Made by a program: the position numbers and the translations under genes. The notes beneath the pieces were generated by a model. That model saw only the letters and a program-made list of their open reading frames with translations, was not told the DNA's origin and did no database searches. A DNA stretch of 64,000 bases. It comes from a candidate division BRC1 bacterium ADurb.Bin183 (GTDB lineage: Bacteria; Sumerlaeota; Sumerlaeia; MWCT01). Of the stretch, positions 18,254 through 25,829 are shown in pieces; within the stretch, counting starts at the first letter, position 1; each line of letters starts with the position of its first letter. The DNA lies in NCBI GenBank assembly GCA_002070185.1, contig MWCT01000011.1, positions 1 to 64,000 of the forward strand, written 5' to 3'.

Positions 18254-19738
18254 TTATTCTTTAAACATGATGCGCGGATTTGCCAGATCGAATTGTTTCT
18301 GATAAATGTCTCGTTGAATATTATTGCGGACAGTCTGACGCGCCAGCATAGCGGCGGACTCCGAAACTTCTTCATAAGAATACATTTGTTCTTCTCGAAT
18401 GCTCAGAATTTTCAGAACCCAAAAAGCCTGCTCATACCAGATGGGACCGATAAATTCACCGACTCTTTTTCCTTTCAGATGCATAGCAAAATATGGAAAA
18501 ATTTGGTATGTTATCCATCCGATATAACCATTTTCTTCTTGCGATGAACCGGGAGGATTCAAACGGGCAAGCGCAGTGAACGGTTCTCCCATTTTCAGTT
18601 GTTCAAGGATGTTATCCGTTTTTGAACGAGCCGCTTGAATGGCGTAGTGTTCGCGGATGCGGTCTTTAGAAATCTCCTTCTGGTCCGGATGCGCGCATAA
18701 TGCCTGTATTTCCCACATCATAGGTTTAAGAAATTGACGCCGCTTTTGAGCGAAAAAATCGCGCGCCTCGCCATCGGAAAGAGTCAATTCATTTAAGACA
18801 GACTCAATGTAGAATTTGCTCCAGACGGCATTTTCGAGAAATCGGAGCTGGCGGATAAAATCGGGATTTCTCTTAACCGCATCCTTCATGTTTTCAATCT
18901 CATATTGAGAGCTCTTTTTCAGACGCGAAAGGCGTTCTTTCATAAAGTCTATTTCGACTGCTTTTCTGATTTCATCAAGAGAGGGCGAGGTTTTTTCATG
19001 TTTATCGTCCAGAAAAATAATTGCAAAACCGGTAGGCAGTTTAATGAGGTCGGATATCTCGCCTTTATTCATGGCGAACACTTGATTAAAAAATTCAGGG
19101 TTTGTAGTTTTTGAATTGCGGACAAGCCAACCTACATCGCCGCCCTTTTTTGCTGTGGCGGAATCGGAATGGCGTCGCGCAAGTTCGCTGAAATCTTGAG
19201 GATTTTTTCTCGCTGATTCAAGAATTTTCAGGGCTTCATTTTTCACGCTATCCTTTTTTTCTGAAGTTGGTTTAAGCCCGTATTCTTTAAAGATCATACG
19301 AAATTTAATTCGGTCATCAACAACATAACGGGATGAATGCGCGTTGAAATATGAAGTCAGGTCGTCGTCGGAAAATGTTGCAGCCTTTTGACGAATCATC
19401 CTGCTTGCATAATCATCAAGCAACTGCTCGCCTAAAATGGCAATTTGCGCCAGCGCTTGAGTTTGGGATGTCGGGCTGAGATTGTTGCGCTCGATTTGCG
19501 CCATTCGCGCCTCCGCAACTATGCGCGAAAAGGTAGAAGTGCTGTCCAAATCGTCGCTTTGGAATGAAAAACATTCCATGATTTTTGGGCTTTGGTAGAA
19601 CATGTCCTTGTATAATTTCAGGTCATAATAAGCGACTTTCTCCGCGCCGTTCCAGTATGTGCCAAAGATATCGGGCTCATTGCCGACAAGGGACAATGGT
19701 ATGGAAATCAAGGCGAATAATTGAATCAAGCGTTTCAT
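18254..19738 (-). CDS. Secreted PpiC-type peptidyl-prolyl isomerase (SurA/PrsA-like)
   Basis: A 494-residue exported protein. The ATG at 19738 has an AGAGGA site and opens a signal peptide (MKRLIQLFALISIPLSLVG). The parvulin domain is near residues 150-260 (RIKFRMIFKEYGL, DFSELARRHSDSATAKKGGD, VGWLVRN, KGEISDLIKLPTGFAIIFL). A SurA-like N-terminal helical region precedes it and a second, divergent, rotamase-like segment may follow near residues 360-440. Such proteins assist folding of secreted or outer-membrane proteins. It is the last gene of the cobalamin-riboswitch operon, 19 bases after the pseudopilin stop, which suggests it serves that operon's exported products. Confidence 0.85.
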   Translation of the reverse strand: MKRLIQLFALISIPLSLVGNEPDIFGTYWNGAEKVAYYDLKLYKDMFYQSPKIMECFSFQSDDLDSTSTFSRIVAEARMAQIERNNLSPTSQTQALAQIAILGEQLLDDYASRMIRQKAATFSDDDLTSYFNAHSSRYVVDDRIKFRMIFKEYGLKPTSEKKDSVKNEALKILESARKNPQDFSELARRHSDSATAKKGGDVGWLVRNSKTTNPEFFNQVFAMNKGEISDLIKLPTGFAIIFLDDKHEKTSPSLDEIRKAVEIDFMKERLSRLKKSSQYEIENMKDAVKRNPDFIRQLRFLENAVWSKFYIESVLNELTLSDGEARDFFAQKRRQFLKPMMWEIQALCAHPDQKEISKDRIREHYAIQAARSKTDNILEQLKMGEPFTALARLNPPGSSQEENGYIGWITYQIFPYFAMHLKGKRVGEFIGPIWYEQAFWVLKILSIREEQMYSYEEVSESAAMLARQTVRNNIQRDIYQKQFDLANPRIMFKE

Positions 19739-19757
19739 ATAAATTCCTCTGGAAATC

Positions 19758-20432
19758 TCATGGAGCGTAAGGCAGACCATAAGCTTTGTAGAAATCGCGA
19801 TGACCGTTGCGAAGGTGAACCCTGCCGTCGCTCATCAGGACGTTTTCCATACAGTCGTTTTCAACCCTGCCATTTTCGTTTTGCTCATCGCCATGCGGAT
19901 AGACGTATCCGCCTTGCGGATAAAAGCTCCGCTCGACAGGAACCCAGATGCACCGAGCAAGCCAGAACGCGCCATCCACGCGGTCAATGTGGTCTTCGCC
20001 GCCCAGATGACCAAAGGTATCGCGGGCGGAGGAATTATAGGCGTAGCGGAAATTCTGCGTCCGCCCTTTATATTTCTTTTTGCACGCGGGACAAAAAAGG
20101 GCGGCATCGCCCGTGATATAACGCAGCGCGACAAGGGAACGCGGCGCGCCGTCCCATGAACCTCCAGCGGCGGGTCCATTGCCCAGTTCTGTGCGTCCGG
20201 GACTCGGCTCTGCGCCAGCCACGCCGTCTGCCAGCGGAAAATGATTGTAATCCACCTTGTATGAAAGCAGGGCTATGCCAAGTGTTTTAAGATGGGCGGC
20301 GCAGGCGGAACGGTCTGCGCGCTGGGCTGCCATCAGAAAATTTGGAACGGCTATTAAAGCGAGAATGGAAAGAATCGCCACAACAATAAGCAATTCGATG
20401 AGGGTAAATGCATTATGTTTTTGCCTATTCAT
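19758..20432 (-). CDS. Type II secretion/type IV pilin-like pseudopilin (DUF1559-like architecture)
   Basis: A 224-residue protein with a class III prepilin leader: MNRQKHNA|FTLIELLIVV followed by a hydrophobic helix and AVPNFLMAAQRADRSACAAH. Ala rather than Gly precedes the processing site. The C-terminal part is an extracytoplasmic domain with a CPAC pair (FCPACKKKYKG), an aromatic-rich segment, and a late MSDGRVHLRNGH that resembles the DG motif of H-x-DG pilin-like proteins common in Planctomycetes-like bacteria. It overlaps the upstream secreted-protein gene by 8 bases and lies under the cobalamin riboswitch. No pilus or secretion machinery genes are adjacent. Confidence 0.88.
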   Translation of the reverse strand: MNRQKHNAFTLIELLIVVAILSILALIAVPNFLMAAQRADRSACAAHLKTLGIALLSYKVDYNHFPLADGVAGAEPSPGRTELGNGPAAGGSWDGAPRSLVALRYITGDAALFCPACKKKYKGRTQNFRYAYNSSARDTFGHLGGEDHIDRVDGAFWLARCIWVPVERSFYPQGGYVYPHGDEQNENGRVENDCMENVLMSDGRVHLRNGHRDFYKAYGLPYAP

Positions 20433-21195
20433 ACAAATTCCAGTTTTTTTGCGCGGACGATTTTACAGCCGGTTTTTTTGCATTAATTACCGCTATGGCG
20501 TCAAGGTCGAAACCATTCACCAAGGGGTTGGTTGTGCCGGGGATGACGTCTCCATCCGTATCCACATCCACGCGACGCCGCACGTCCTGAATTTTTATGA
20601 AACGGATATTTTGCAAATCTATTCCTTTTTTTGCGGCGTCATCTTTGATGTCAGAAAGATCAAAAGCGTCGCCTCCGCTGACGGATGGGTCCAAGGGGTT
20701 AATGCCGTTTTCTGGATTGCTGAAGACTGGGCGAATACCGGCAAAACCGATATAATGGTCGGGATTATCATCGCCGGTTGAAAGCGGCGGATTTTGAGGA
20801 AGATAATTCACAGGGAAGCTGGTAAAGTTATCGCCGTCTGAGCTGACAAATACATACGCCGGTTCCAAATACACTCGGTCGAAATCGCCGCCGATATAAA
20901 ACGGATTTTCAAAAATGACAAAATCCACGCCTTCGCCGTCGTAGATAACATTTTCTATGAACTCAACGATGACAGAGCCGCCTACGCCGATATTCAACAC
21001 ATCTTCAGAGCCGCCGAGTCCTTGACTGTCATAAGCGCGGGGAGGTCCGAGGACTTTGGAGCTATCGGCATATAAGGGGTCGTTGTTTTCGCCGAATTGA
21101 ACCGACACAACACGGTCAATAAAAGGGGCTGAATATACAAATCCTTCGACCATCAAAATAAGCAGTATGATTGTTTTTTTTAGTATATCGCCCAA
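20425..21195 (-). CDS. Secreted protein of unknown function in the cobalamin-riboswitch operon
   Basis: A 256-residue exported protein. The TTG start at 21195 is supported by GGAGG seven bases upstream. A signal peptide ends near SA|PFIDRVV (residue 23). The body looks like a beta-sandwich: GGSVIVEFIENVIYDGEG then DFVIFENPFY (residues 72-100), VFVSSDGDNFTSFPVNYL, and GGDAFDLSDI. Near residue 210 a DVDTDGDV stretch resembles a calcium-binding loop. I recall similar secreted proteins (GGS..L.F, G.DF.VFEN) near cobalamin-uptake genes, but could not check this. It overlaps the upstream propeller-like gene by 16 bases, so the two are translationally coupled. Confidence 0.7.
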   Translation of the reverse strand: MGDILKKTIILLILMVEGFVYSAPFIDRVVSVQFGENNDPLYADSSKVLGPPRAYDSQGLGGSEDVLNIGVGGSVIVEFIENVIYDGEGVDFVIFENPFYIGGDFDRVYLEPAYVFVSSDGDNFTSFPVNYLPQNPPLSTGDDNPDHYIGFAGIRPVFSNPENGINPLDPSVSGGDAFDLSDIKDDAAKKGIDLQNIRFIKIQDVRRRVDVDTDGDVIPGTTNPLVNGFDLDAIAVINAKKPAVKSSAQKNWNLYE

Positions 21196-22295
21196 TCTTC
21201 AACCTCCGAAAAAGGACAGGGTTTGAGAATAAGCAGATTGGTTGCGCTGCTCCAGCCTTTATAACCGCCAAGCAGCATAATTGCGCCGTCATTTTGCCCC
21301 GCTTTGAACGGACGCGTTTTTGTGTTTATCATGATAGTTGTCAGCCATGAGGAATCGGTATTAGCAAAGGGCGAAGGGGTCGCCGTTTCATGAAGCGGAT
21401 CCGCTGGAATGACAACCTTTTGCACCTGATAACCGCCCCATGGATTCGTAACGAGGAAAATGTTGTCATCGCCATCAATGATTAGGTCGGAGATCCCGCC
21501 GCTAAGGGAAAGAGATGTGACCATGTCGTTCGCTTCACCAGCGTCAATTACCATATCATTGTTCAGATTAACCAGAGAAAACACCTCGCCGGAAAACCAT
21601 GAATTAGTTGCGCCCATGAAAATGCGTCCCTGTGAATCAAAATCAAAACCGCCATTGTAATCATACCCGGAAAAATAAGCCCCTCCTTCCGGTCGGTAAG
21701 ATGCGAGCGCGGCATCGGTCGGATTTGTTACAACAAAGAGGTCTGCCTTGCCTCCGCCATCAGCATTTTGAAAAAGCAGGGCGCCGGAAGGGATGCCGGA
21801 GGGATTGCCGGCGGGCGCAATGCGAGCTTGCGCGCCGGAGAAGCTGGCGCCATCCACAAGTATGGGAGCAATCAGCGGCTCAACTTCGCCGATGTCATCG
21901 AAATCGCCGTCCATGTTTTTATCCGTCAATAAAAGAACCATCTCCCCCGGAATGGTGTTGGATGTGTAATCATCGTTATCCACAACAATAAGTTGATGCG
22001 GCGCGGGCACTGCCATGCCGCCGATGGAGCCGAAAAATCCAACCGCCGCAGAAGCCACAGTGGAATTGGCGAGATTGATTTTTACAATGGATTGCTGCTG
22101 CCACACGCCAACGGCGGCATAGATAATATCAGGATTGTATGGGTCTGCGGCAATGGCGCCCACAAAACCAGCGCCAAGTTCTATGGAACCAGCTTCGAAT
22201 CCATTCGGAACGCTCGTGAATGAAATGGTCTGCGCCGAAACAAACGCCAATAGGGATGAGAAAAAGACCAAACCTGCCACCACTTTTGAAAACAT
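21180..22295 (-). CDS. Secreted beta-propeller-like protein, first gene of the cobalamin-riboswitch operon
   Basis: A 371-residue exported protein with a signal peptide cleaved near VSA|QTISF. The body has repeated short segments typical of beta-propeller blades: VGAIAADPYNPDIIYAAV, GGMAVPAPHQLIVVDND, GGFDFDSQGRIFMGATN, ISDLIIDGDDNIFLVTNPWG. Two EF-hand-like loops are visible (DKNMDGDFDDIGE at 125-137 and NLNNDMVIDAGE at 243-254), suggesting calcium binding. The ATG has a very strong AGGAGGGG site. Control by a cobalamin riboswitch suggests a role in corrinoid capture, as for the unrelated or distantly related Bacteroidetes propeller BtuG. That role is inference; no lipobox or transporter gene is present. 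Confidence 0.72.
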   Translation of the reverse strand: MFSKVVAGLVFFSSLLAFVSAQTISFTSVPNGFEAGSIELGAGFVGAIAADPYNPDIIYAAVGVWQQQSIVKINLANSTVASAAVGFFGSIGGMAVPAPHQLIVVDNDDYTSNTIPGEMVLLLTDKNMDGDFDDIGEVEPLIAPILVDGASFSGAQARIAPAGNPSGIPSGALLFQNADGGGKADLFVVTNPTDAALASYRPEGGAYFSGYDYNGGFDFDSQGRIFMGATNSWFSGEVFSLVNLNNDMVIDAGEANDMVTSLSLSGGISDLIIDGDDNIFLVTNPWGGYQVQKVVIPADPLHETATPSPFANTDSSWLTTIMINTKTRPFKAGQNDGAIMLLGGYKGWSSATNLLILKPCPFSEVEDWAIY

Positions 22296-22356
22296 GGAAC
22301 CCCTCCTAAAGATAGTTTTGTGGTGAATGGGCGCGGAATCTCACAGCGGAAGAGGG

Positions 22357-22390
22357 AAATAAAAAATCCCTCTTCGCATGAAGAGGGAAT
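22357..22390 (-). terminator. Riboswitch expression-platform terminator
   Basis: On the minus strand a 9-bp stem (TCCCTCTTC with GAAGAGGGA, loop of four) is followed by TTTTTTATTT. It lies just after the cobalamin aptamer and about 60 bases before the first ATG of the operon. A further CCCTCTTC copy (22357-22350) lies right after the T-run and could pair with the 3' arm of the terminator, giving an alternative hairpin. Confidence 0.85.
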
Positions 22391-22435
22391 CCGTTATATC
22401 CTTCACCTTCTTACATCCGAAGAAGCATGTGTGAA

Positions 22436-22584
22436 GATTTTCCAGATCGGTCTTCTGGCTGGCGGCTCAACCTCCCAGCCCCGCCTTCCCATCGGCAAAA
22501 GCCAACAGTGGCGCGAAAGGGGCTGTTTGTCCCCGCTCACAGCGACGGGCTCGCGCCGGATTTCCACCGGCTTCCCGACATCTG
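22436..22584 (-). promoter_or_regulatory. Cobalamin (B12) riboswitch
   Basis: Read on the minus strand, the region has the conserved order of a cobalamin aptamer. GGGAAGCCGGTGGAAATCCG is followed by GAGCCCGTCGCTGT, then CCACTGTTGGC, GATGGGAAGGC and finally the B12-box-like GCCGCCAGCCAGAAGACC. It is followed by an intrinsic terminator and then a strong ribosome binding site, so binding of adenosyl- or hydroxo-cobalamin should terminate transcription of the four-gene operon that ends at 18254. It does not serve the divergent oxidase gene, whose own start lies about 100 bases away on the other strand. Confidence 0.93.
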
Positions 22585-22688
22585 AAAAATTTCTTTACAC
22601 TCTTTTTCAACGAACGATTTATGAGTTGAATTTATTCTTTGTCAGGGGGATGTCAATTGATATTTTTCGTTTGGAAAAACTGGGAAAT

Positions 22689-24194
22689 ATGTTGAATATT
22701 ATTCGCCCTTTTGATGACTCTTTTCTCCCCTATCTATTTGATGAATCGCGGATGATGGGAAATGCGGATGCTATTGCCCTTCCGGAAAATGAAGGGGATG
22801 TTTTAGAAGTATTAGCAGAGGCGCGGCTTGGCAAAACGCCTGTAACAATTTCTGCCGGGCGAACGGGATTGACCGGCGGCGCCTCGCCGGATGGCGGAAT
22901 TCTGCTTTCGTTTGAAAGAATGAACCGCATCTTTGAAAAAGGGTTTGATGCGCAAAAAAAAGAATGGTTTATACGCATTGAGCCGGGGGTTCGTCTGGAG
23001 GATATCGCCCGCGCTCTTTCCGGCGAGCCGCGCCTCTTTTATCCCCCAGACCCCACCGAGCAAACGGCGATGCTCGGCGGGGCGGTTGCCTGCAACGCAT
23101 CCGGCGCGCGGACGTTTGATTATGGCGCAACGCGGTCTTATGTGAGGCGTCTGCGTGTTGCGCTCATCACGGGAGAAATTTTGGATATTCGGCGCGGAGA
23201 CATCAAAGCGGATTCTCAAAACATGATAACGATACCGCTCCCCCATCGCTCGATTTCTTTTTCTATTCCCGCATATCAAATGCCCGGCACAAAAAACACG
23301 GCTGGTTATTTCACAGAACCGAAAATGGATTTGATAGACCTTTTCATCGGCTCGGAGGGAACGCTGGGAGTTTTCACGGAGATGGAATTGCGCCTTTTGT
23401 CCAAACCGCCATTTACGATTGGCGTTATGATTTATTTCCCGAGCGATGAAGCCGTTGCCCGATTTGTCCATAACATCCGAAAAAGCAGCCTCCATCTCCA
23501 TCCTCAATCTCTTGAATATTTTGACCAGAACTCGCTTGAACTCCTCAGACAAAAAAGATTACAGGATGGCGCATCCAATAAAATCGCCGCCATACCCGAA
23601 TCAGCGCGGGCGATTCTTTACTATGAAAGGCTTTATGATGATGAGGGCATGACGGAGCAGATTCTGGGCTCGCTCGAGGAGGCGCTTGGCGCGCATGGGA
23701 TTTCGCTCGAAGACACATGGGCGGCTTTTGATGAGGAGGGCATTCAGCGGATGAAAGACTTTCGCCACGCCTTGCCGGAAGCGGTCAATGCGCTAATCGC
23801 TCAAGTAAAAACAGCCTGCCCAAACATTACCAAATTAGGAACCGATTTTGCCGTGCCGGATCAATATCTCGATGAAATGATGAAACTTTATCGAGTCCGC
23901 CTTAATGAATCGCAGTTGCGGCATGTCATCTTCGGGCATATCGGCGACAACCATTTGCACATCAACATCATCCCGCGCGATGAAGATGAATATGAGGCGG
24001 GCAAAAGATTGTATCTGGAGCTGGCGGATGAAGTGATTCGGCGCGGCGGAACGATTGCCGCAGAGCATGGCATCGGCAAATTAAAAAAGCATTTGCTGCA
24101 TCGGATGCTCGGTGAGCATGGCATCGAAGAAATGCGCCGCATCAAACGCCTTTTCGATCCTGACTTTCTTATCAATCGCGGAAATTTGTTTTGA
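22689..24194 (+). CDS. FAD-binding oxidoreductase (glycolate oxidase GlcD/D-lactate dehydrogenase-like)
   Basis: A protein of about 501 residues of the FAD-linked oxidase superfamily. The PCMH FAD-binding domain has TPVTISAGRTGLTGGASPDG, EPGVRLEDIARAL, YPPDPTEQTAMLGGAVACNA and SGARTFDYGATRSYV; later IGSEGTLGVFTEMELRLL. The C-terminal domain ends with the family motif HIGDNHLHINI and GTIAAEHGIGKLKK. Such enzymes oxidise 2-hydroxy acids such as glycolate or D-lactate. The reading frame extends upstream through the riboswitch, so a later start is needed. The ATG at 22689 is used; an ATG at 22650 is possible. No partner Fe-S subunit is adjacent. Confidence 0.87.
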   Translation: MLNIIRPFDDSFLPYLFDESRMMGNADAIALPENEGDVLEVLAEARLGKTPVTISAGRTGLTGGASPDGGILLSFERMNRIFEKGFDAQKKEWFIRIEPGVRLEDIARALSGEPRLFYPPDPTEQTAMLGGAVACNASGARTFDYGATRSYVRRLRVALITGEILDIRRGDIKADSQNMITIPLPHRSISFSIPAYQMPGTKNTAGYFTEPKMDLIDLFIGSEGTLGVFTEMELRLLSKPPFTIGVMIYFPSDEAVARFVHNIRKSSLHLHPQSLEYFDQNSLELLRQKRLQDGASNKIAAIPESARAILYYERLYDDEGMTEQILGSLEEALGAHGISLEDTWAAFDEEGIQRMKDFRHALPEAVNALIAQVKTACPNITKLGTDFAVPDQYLDEMMKLYRVRLNESQLRHVIFGHIGDNHLHINIIPRDEDEYEAGKRLYLELADEVIRRGGTIAAEHGIGKLKKHLLHRMLGEHGIEEMRRIKRLFDPDFLINRGNLF

Positions 24195-24317
24195 ACTATT
24201 CTTCCTTTCAAAAATTCAATTCGGGAAAAAGATTGACACGTGCATCTCAAATCAACCAATATTTTTTTTACAGGGTTGGGAAAAGATTGCCAAAATTAAA
24301 TTCCAAAAAAATTCGGC

Positions 24318-25820
24318 ATGGAACTGAAACTCGGACAATATCAAAAGCAATTACAGCGGCTCATCATGACGCCTCAGATGCAGCAGTCCATCAAGCTGTT
24401 GCAGCTGAACTCGATGGAGATGGAGCAGCTTGCCGAGCAATTGATGCTCGAAAATCCCTTTCTTGAACTTGCCGATGAACAAGAATCTTCCACGCAGGAC
24501 ATCGTTAATACTTCTCTAAATAAGGACATTGCGCCCGATTCAACGCCTTCTAATACCGCCGAAGAACCTCCGACTGCCGAGGAAGAGGCAACCGAAAGCG
24601 CGTCTCCAAGCCTTCTCAATCAGCCCGAAACCTTTGACAAGGTTGATGTGAATTGGGACGATGTTTTTGACGACTCGGAAAACAAGGTTTATTATCAGCG
24701 TGAAGATTATGAGGAGCATGATTTCACAGAATACACTCCCCTGCGCACGTCGCTTCAGGATCATCTTCTCCGCCAGATAAGGCTATCCACGCTCGAGGGT
24801 CGCGACGTGGAAATAGCGGAATATATTGTGGGGAATCTGGACGAGGAGGGTTACCTTCGGTTGGAACTTTCTGAAATTGCGCATGATTTTGATGTGCCAA
24901 TAGAGCGGGTCGAGGATGTTCTGGATATTGTTCAGGAGTTCGACCCGCCGGGGATTGCAGCTCGCAATCTCAAGGAATGTCTGCGGCTGCAATTGGAGGA
25001 TCAAAATGTTCGCGACTCTTTTTTATACCGTCTTATAGATGATTATCTTGAGGATTTGCAGAAAAGGAAATTCAAGGAAATTGCCAAAGCCACAGGCGAG
25101 GATGAGGCGCGCGTTGTCAAGGCTTTCGAACAAATTTCGCGTCTTGAGCCGAAACCCGGACGCTCTTTTACTAAAGAACAGCCTCAATACATCACGCCGG
25201 ATGTGATTGTAAAAAAAGTGGATAACAAATATATCTATTATATTAATGAAGGGCGGATGTCGCGTCTGGGAATAAATCCATACTACCGCCAGCTCATGCT
25301 CGAGAACAACCTTGGCAAGGATGACAAGCGATATGCGAAGGAGCAATTTCGCAGCGCCCTTTGGTTGATTAAGAATATCGAAAAGCGAAAAATGACCATC
25401 CTGCGCATTACCGAAGCGATAGTGAACGCTCAAAAGGATTTTTTTGACAAGGGGATGGAATATCTAAAACCGCTGACTTTGCGCGAGGTGGCGGAACAGG
25501 TGGGGATGCATGAATCCACCGTTGCCCGTGTGGCAAATGGGAAATACATGGAAACGCCCCGCGGACTTTTTGAATTGAAATGGTTTTTTTCCTCCGGCAT
25601 TGTCAAACACGATGGCGAAACCACATCCTCAACCAACGTCAAGGACATGATTGCAAAATTTATTCAGGAAGAGCAGCCGGAAAATCCGCACAGCGATCAA
25701 AAGATTGCCCGCATGCTGGAAAAAAAAGGAATTAAAATCGCGCGGAGAACGGTTGCAAAATATCGGGAAATGATGAAAATCCTACCCGCAAAGATGCGCA
25801 AATCCACAACAGCCGCCTGA
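24318..25820 (+). CDS. rpoN: RNA polymerase sigma-54 factor
   Basis: A 500-residue sigma-54. Region I is the glutamine/leucine-rich MELKLGQYQKQLQRLIMTPQ followed by MQQSIKLLQLNSMEMEQL; region II is acidic. The core-binding domain includes EYIVGNLDEEGYLRL and FDPPGIAARNLKECL. The DNA-binding part has LTLREVAEQVGMHESTVARV (helix-turn-helix) and the RpoN box ARRTVAKYRE near the C-terminus. Sigma-54 needs AAA+ activators; none is encoded nearby, and the adjacent genes (oxidase, aminotransferase) do not indicate a regulon. There is no clear ribosome binding site before the ATG. Confidence 0.97.
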   Translation: MELKLGQYQKQLQRLIMTPQMQQSIKLLQLNSMEMEQLAEQLMLENPFLELADEQESSTQDIVNTSLNKDIAPDSTPSNTAEEPPTAEEEATESASPSLLNQPETFDKVDVNWDDVFDDSENKVYYQREDYEEHDFTEYTPLRTSLQDHLLRQIRLSTLEGRDVEIAEYIVGNLDEEGYLRLELSEIAHDFDVPIERVEDVLDIVQEFDPPGIAARNLKECLRLQLEDQNVRDSFLYRLIDDYLEDLQKRKFKEIAKATGEDEARVVKAFEQISRLEPKPGRSFTKEQPQYITPDVIVKKVDNKYIYYINEGRMSRLGINPYYRQLMLENNLGKDDKRYAKEQFRSALWLIKNIEKRKMTILRITEAIVNAQKDFFDKGMEYLKPLTLREVAEQVGMHESTVARVANGKYMETPRGLFELKWFFSSGIVKHDGETTSSTNVKDMIAKFIQEEQPENPHSDQKIARMLEKKGIKIARRTVAKYREMMKILPAKMRKSTTAA

Positions 25821-25829
25821 GCAATCAAA

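Noticed and set aside
22320..22688. Possible N-terminal extension of the FAD-linked oxidase by about 120 residues
   Set aside because: It runs through the minus-strand cobalamin riboswitch and terminator, and the peptide has no resemblance to the oxidase family. Later starts at 22650 or 22689 fit the family's usual N-terminus.
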